From the NCBI RefSeq assembly GCF_019097595.1, contig NC_080716.1, positions 15,834,901-15,898,900 on the forward strand: a stretch of DNA of 64,000 nucleotides, written 5' to 3'. The position numbers and the translations under genes were made by a program. Position 1 is the first letter of the stretch. Every line of letters starts with the position of its first letter. The stretch is from Hemibagrus wyckioides. Lineage: Eukaryota; Chordata; Actinopteri; Siluriformes; Bagridae. The notes beneath the pieces are model-generated. The model did no database searches. It saw only the letters and a program-made list of their open reading frames with translations, and was not told where the DNA came from. Shown here in pieces: positions 59,866 to 64,000 of this stretch.

Positions 59866-60833
59866 GTGTTTGTTTGTCCTGCCTTGAAGTTTGTGGTCTG
59901 GATAATAAGTACCAGTCAGAGCCACACTACAATACCTCTCTTTCATTTGGGACTGTTACTTCCTGAAATAATGGTCTTAATAAATATATGAACCACAAAC
60001 ACACACACACACACACGCACACACACATACACAAACAAGCATGCTTGCTCCACATGTTTCATTAAGAAACACACTTTCTTTATGTGTGAGGTTCACTACA
60101 GTTCACGAGTAAATATAGTAAATATGTAAATGTTTCATAAGATGGCTGTGATGACACAATACGTTACAGATGTTTGGTTTTTGTCTTATACAATCCTCAG
60201 TCAATATAATGTCCACACACTGCAAGTTCATGCACATGTCCACGGCTGCCAAAACCTAAAACAATAAACTGACATTTAAATCCTAGGTTTTCAATAGCAG
60301 TATTTAAAGGTTGACGTTTTATGATTTTTGAAGCTCATGACTCTTCTAAAACTAATTCGAAGGCACATGATACTATACATCAAAAAAAATTAAGATTTTC
60401 TCTGGACTTTCTTAGAAACAGGATCGGGTGTATTTGCAATTATTGAAAAGGTTTCAGCTGTAATGGTAAACCGCTGAGGCCTGACTGCATAATGTTGTAC
60501 GTTTTCTCATCCAGTGTGTGAGGGATCTGTGCAGACACCGAGTCCACAAGTCGTGCCTGGCAGTATACAACCTCTTAAAAGAGCTACAGCTATTATATGT
60601 GTAACTGTGTGGACTTTGTGTGGAAGAGTGCTGGGGAAAGAATAACAACAACAACAAAAAAAAAAAACCTCTGAGTAATTAGAAAGCTGGCCAATTCACA
60701 TCAAAGTGTTTTTTTAGAGTTAAAGCATGTTTCATGGAAAATCGGGATGAATTTTAAACAGCGTTCAAATCCACAGCAACTTATTAAACTGTCCAGCTTT
60801 TACAGAATGAATTTTTTTGCTACGGCTAATATT

Positions 60834-61119
60834 AGCGGTGGTACAGTGGCAGGGAGCAATGCCATCTCACAGCTCCAGGGTTTCTGTTTTAATCCTGAGC
60901 TCTGTGTGGAATTTTACACGTGGTGTCTGCGTGGGTTTCCTCTGGTTTCCTCTAAATGACCTCTAGGAGTGAATTAGTGTGTATGGGTGTGTATATAGTA
61001 CACTGTGATCCAGAATGCATTTCCACTTCACACCAAATGTCCTCAGGAAATGTTCCGGCTCCACCGTGACGCTGACCGGGATAGAGCTATTACTGAAGAT
61101 GAATGAATGAATAAATGAG
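60834..61119 (+). mobile_element. HE1-type SINE, near full length
   Basis: Head GCGGTGGTACAGTGGCAGGG, then ATCTCACAGCTCCAGGGTTT, a diverged B box (GTTTTAATCCTGAGCTC), TCTGTGTGGAATTTTACACG, GGTTTCCTCTGGTTTCCTCT, and the tail CGTGACGCTGACCGGGATAG with TTACTGAAGATGAATGAATG. This is the best preserved head-to-tail copy in the window. Confidence 0.9.
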
Positions 61120-62242
61120 TGGTTTATATAATGGAAGTCTACGAGTGCAGTTCCACAGGCTAATTATATTGGCCATGATAATGACAGCTACACAAAATCT
61201 CACACTTGCACAATCTCTCATTTGCACATGCTACAATATTTTAGCGTTGTCTGGGTATCACTGTATCACACACATAGAACCATTAAACATGTAAGGAATT
61301 CCTGATATATATCAGTGTGCTGTGTTCACTCTGATGTGATGCACACTAAACTGGCGTTTTGTTTTTAGGATCTCTCCGTGTGCTTTCATTGTACATTGTT
61401 TTCTGTCTCCGCCCAGTGTCTTACCATTGCTTTATTTCCCAGTTTAATCATGTTTAGGTGTTTTGTATTTCAATCTTGAGTAGCTTCTTGTTATATTTAC
61501 CCTTATTGTGTCTCGCAGCCTGGTAGAAACACACTCATGCCTGTTCATTTCTAGATGTCTGGAGGTTTGAGGGAGGGAATGATAAAGATAGGAGATGATA
61601 AAGAGAGGGGATGGTTTATTATGGATGCCACCCTGAGAACCTTTAGAAGGCTAAGCTGATATATGGATCAGGTTTTCGGATCAGTTTCTATCGCAAGCTA
61701 TTTTATATGAACTAATTAATGGTCTTAATTGGTGGGGACAAAAGTTTAAGTGGCATGTCATCAGTGTAAGGTGGCTTATGTACTGTTGATTCCAGCTGTT
61801 GCAGTGAGCCATGCAGAAGGCAGAATATGATATAAAGATGATTATGATTTTTAAAGCTGATTTTGTATACTGTATGTAGTACAATTGACTAAGGCCCTGG
61901 TGTGGATTCACATTATTAACGTATAACGTTCTTCCACATTACCCCATTACTGTGGCATCCTATAGCTGTCTGCATCAGATTCAAAACATCGAAGCTTGCC
62001 TACAAAGCCACTTACCTCAAAGCACATATCACACCCGGTATTGCACCACACTACCTCTGATCCTCCAGCACTGCTCAACTGATCCCACCATCTCTCAGAG
62101 TACAAGGTAGGTACACATAATGACTCTTCTCTCTTCTGGCATCTGGGTGGAGGAATTAACTTCCCTAGATGGCTGAAGAGCTGAGTCACTGGCTGTCTTC
62201 AAACCATGTGTAAAGACTTAGGTCATGCTGAAATGCTTAAAG
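61120..62242. other. Noncoding, nothing recognised
   Basis: Unique-looking sequence. At 61970-62110 CACTTACCTCAAAGCACATA and CCTCCAGCACTGCTCAACTG resemble a fish noncoding repeat, but I cannot define it. Confidence 0.5.
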
Positions 62243-62432
62243 CAGCAGTGCCCAATCTTAAAGGGTCAGGGTGGGTGCAGGTTTTCATTCCAACCAAGCA
62301 TAAGCCACACCTGAGTCTATTGTAAGCCAAGATTAGTTGATTAAACAGGTAGAATCTGGTGTATCTCCTGCTTGAGTGGTATGAAAACCTGCACCCACAC
62401 CAGCTCTTTGCGAATAAGATTGGACACCCCTG
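62243..62432. mobile_element. Palindromic MITE (hAT-like target site)
   Basis: A 190 bp near-palindrome. The left half, with GGGTGGGTGCAGGTTTTCAT then TCCAACCAAGC, matches the reverse complement of the right half, with CTTGAGTGGTATGAAAACCT then GCACCCAC. The ends read CAGCAGTGCCCAATC and GATTGGACACCCCTG. Flanks are GCTTAAAG and ATTTAAAG, an 8 bp pair with 6 matches, as a decayed hAT-type duplication would look. No coding capacity. Confidence 0.8.
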
Positions 62433-62564
62433 ATTTAAAGTAATACCTTGCTGTATTGCCTCCCAGCAGAGTTATCAGACTGACCGATATTCTTAGTCTG
62501 GAACCTAGTGAACCAGTGTTGATGTATTCATTGATAGAGACTTCAGATAAACATTTACATAAAG

Positions 62565-62621
62565 CACTTCTGTAAGTCTCTCTGGATAAGTGCGTCTGCC
62601 AATTGCTGTAAATGTAAATGC
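62565..62621 (+). repeat. SINE tail fragment
   Basis: CTCTCTGGATAAGTGCGTCT then GCCAATTGCTGTAAATGTAA is the tail of the family at 2459-2608 and 49898-50069. No head visible. Confidence 0.75.
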
Positions 62622-63419
62622 TTGGTGCACTGTGTTTAGACAAGTGAGAACACAGCAATCAAGTGAGGACCAAAACAACCAGTTTATGACTTTTAAGAGC
62701 TCTCAGTCTGCTTCCCAATGAACCTTGATGCAGAGAAAACAGGATTCAGCTCAGCTGCAGAAAGCAACCAAGCATGCTAAGTATTATGGGCATTTATTTT
62801 GACATGCCAAAGGACAGAGCTGAAGTGCTTCAGAAGTACTATGTATTTTGAATATATCGCTGGCAAACACCAAAATGAAAGCTGGATAAAATTTGCAAGT
62901 TTAAACTGCCTCTTTGTTCTCAGTGCTTGGTTAATGTCTGTGAGTTCTACACATGCTTGAAAAATATTTGTTTATATTCTTTATGGCCATGTTTCTAACC
63001 AGTGATTGAAAGACTTTTATACATGTTCCCAGCCATGCTCCTTTCCACATGCCCCTCAACCAGAGGGCTTTTGTTTTTGATTAGGAACTGAAACGGTGCG
63101 AAATAGAAAGTGATTCAAATATCAATTTCACTCTGATTTGGACAAAATAAGATTCGGCTCTGCAAAATATTACATCTTAGTAAGTAATAATATCTTGACT
63201 CTAGTCAAATTTTTCTAGTATTTCTATTTGTAGGATTACAGATTATTAGATCAGATTGAATGCTTAATGAGCAAAATAATATGACAATAGAATAAGAAAA
63301 ATTAAAGCCTAGAAACAGGATGAATCGTGTATTTGGTTTATTGTAATCTTATAATAAGAAACAAGGAGAAGGATGACAAAGGAGAAGTTCACTTCCAGAA
63401 CAAAAACCTACAAATCTAC
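62622..63419. other. Noncoding, nothing recognised
   Basis: AT-rich unique-looking sequence before the composite repeat at the right edge. Confidence 0.6.
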
Positions 63420-64000
63420 AACTCACATGTTCCTGTCTTTCTATCCTCAATCGTAAAGAAATTATGTTTTTTGAGGAAAGCATTTCAGGATTTTTCTCAA
63501 GACAGTGGTGGTCTTGAGATGGTTTGGACATGTTCAGAGGAGGGAGAGTGAGGATATTGGTAGGAGAATGTTGGACATGGACCTGCCAGGCAGGATGCAA
63601 AAAGGAGGGCCAAAGAGGAGGTATATGGATGTAATAAATGAGGATATGAAGCTAGTGGGTGCAAGTGTTGAGGATGCAGAAGATAGGGATAGGTGGAGAG
63701 AGATGATTCGCTGTGGCGACCCCTGAAGGGAAAAGAAGAAGAAGATTTCAGGATTTTTCTCCATATAGTGGACTTCTATGGTGCCCGCGAGTTTGGACTT
63801 CCAAAATGCAGTTTAAATGCAGCTTCAAAGGGCTCTAAATGATCCAGCTGGGTCTGTAGTTCCGCCTACGTCACGCGGGACCTTCCGACGTGATTACATA
63901 GTACATAGTGCCACAGACGCGCATTCCAGAGCTAGTGCTAGACAAGCTTTTGTGGTCAAAAAGTATACAATTTTGAAAGTGACCGATCATTTCGCTAGAT
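63420..64000. repeat. Dispersed fish repeat, interrupted by a LINE, runs off the window
   Basis: Blocks GTAAAGAAATTATGTTTTTT, CATTTCAGGATTTTTCTC, CATATAGTGGACTTCTATGG, CGCCTACGTCACGCGGGACC and GACCGATCATTTCGCTAGAT match a sequence I recall as highly repeated in cyprinid and other teleost genomes. It contains more CpG than the rest of the window. The two halves (63420-63498 and 63762-64000) are split by a 5'-truncated LINE. Class uncertain; identification is by memory. Confidence 0.65.
63499..63744 (+). mobile_element. 5'-truncated LINE (non-LTR retrotransposon) 3' end
   Basis: Flanked by a perfect 17 bp direct repeat, ATTTCAGGATTTTTCTC, at 63482-63498 and 63745-63761, the target duplication of a target-primed insertion. 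The insert encodes, from about 63505 to 63726, the C-terminal end of a LINE polyprotein (VLRWFGHVQRRESEDIGRRM, GGPKRRYMDVINEDMK, DRDRWREMIRCGDP, stop). It ends in a GAAGAAGAAG tail. The motifs RWFGHV and GRPKRRY-like are typical of this C-terminal region; the clade (RTE-like or other) is not certain. The short coding part is intact, which suggests a fairly recent insertion. Confidence 0.88.

Larger units (their letters stand above)
54531..60833. other. Noncoding interval with microsatellites
   Basis: No gene found. GA at 57069-57130, TG at 57177-57206, TG then GA at 58735-58791, TG at 58912-58931, CA at 59318-59338, TG at 59828-59868, CA at 59998-60034. The block 56000-56410 is markedly less AT-rich than its surroundings and ends with AATAAA (56400-56405). 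The block 55740-55990 also looks single-copy. Confidence 0.5.

Overview
This is a piece of teleost fish nuclear genome. It is AT-rich, has GT-AG introns and many microsatellites, and carries several mobile families typical of fish: Tc1-like DNA transposons, tRNA-derived SINEs, a palindromic MITE and a LINE fragment. The repeat mix would suit an otophysan (catfish, characin or cyprinid lineage), but the order cannot be fixed from sequence alone. Nothing bacterial, phage or organellar is present.

Only one functional protein-coding gene is visible. Positions 98-9503 hold the last eleven coding exons, on the + strand, of a ferlin that I identify as dysferlin (dysf). They encode 456 residues: the end of the C2F domain, the linker, the complete C2G domain, the C-terminal transmembrane helix and a short extracellular tail. 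All ten internal introns have GT and AG ends and every junction keeps the frame. The 5' part of the gene lies upstream of the window.

From about 9.5 kb to the right edge (54 kb) I find no cellular gene. The region holds the dysf 3' UTR and downstream sequence, then a long noncoding interval. Landmarks are a broken Tc1 transposon (17769-19283) and a second Tc1-like transposon in opposite orientation (19315-20313); an internally deleted Tc1-type element (24882-25434); at least nine copies or fragments of an HE1-type SINE with GAATGAATGA-like tails; a V-type SINE inserted inside one of these (42133-42372); a second tRNA-derived SINE family (2459-2608, 49898-50069 and fragments); a long inverted repeat with a 1 kb spacer (50108-51722); a 190 bp palindromic MITE (62243-62432); and a 5'-truncated LINE tail with a perfect 17 bp target duplication, itself inside another dispersed repeat (63420-64000).

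Between these lie single-copy-looking blocks that could be regulatory. In human the gene downstream of DYSF is CYP26B1, across a large gene desert. If that order holds here, the right-hand 54 kb is the start of that desert, and conserved enhancers are the most likely functional content. I found no sign of an undescribed gene system; the points of interest are nested and palindromic repeats and candidate noncoding elements.
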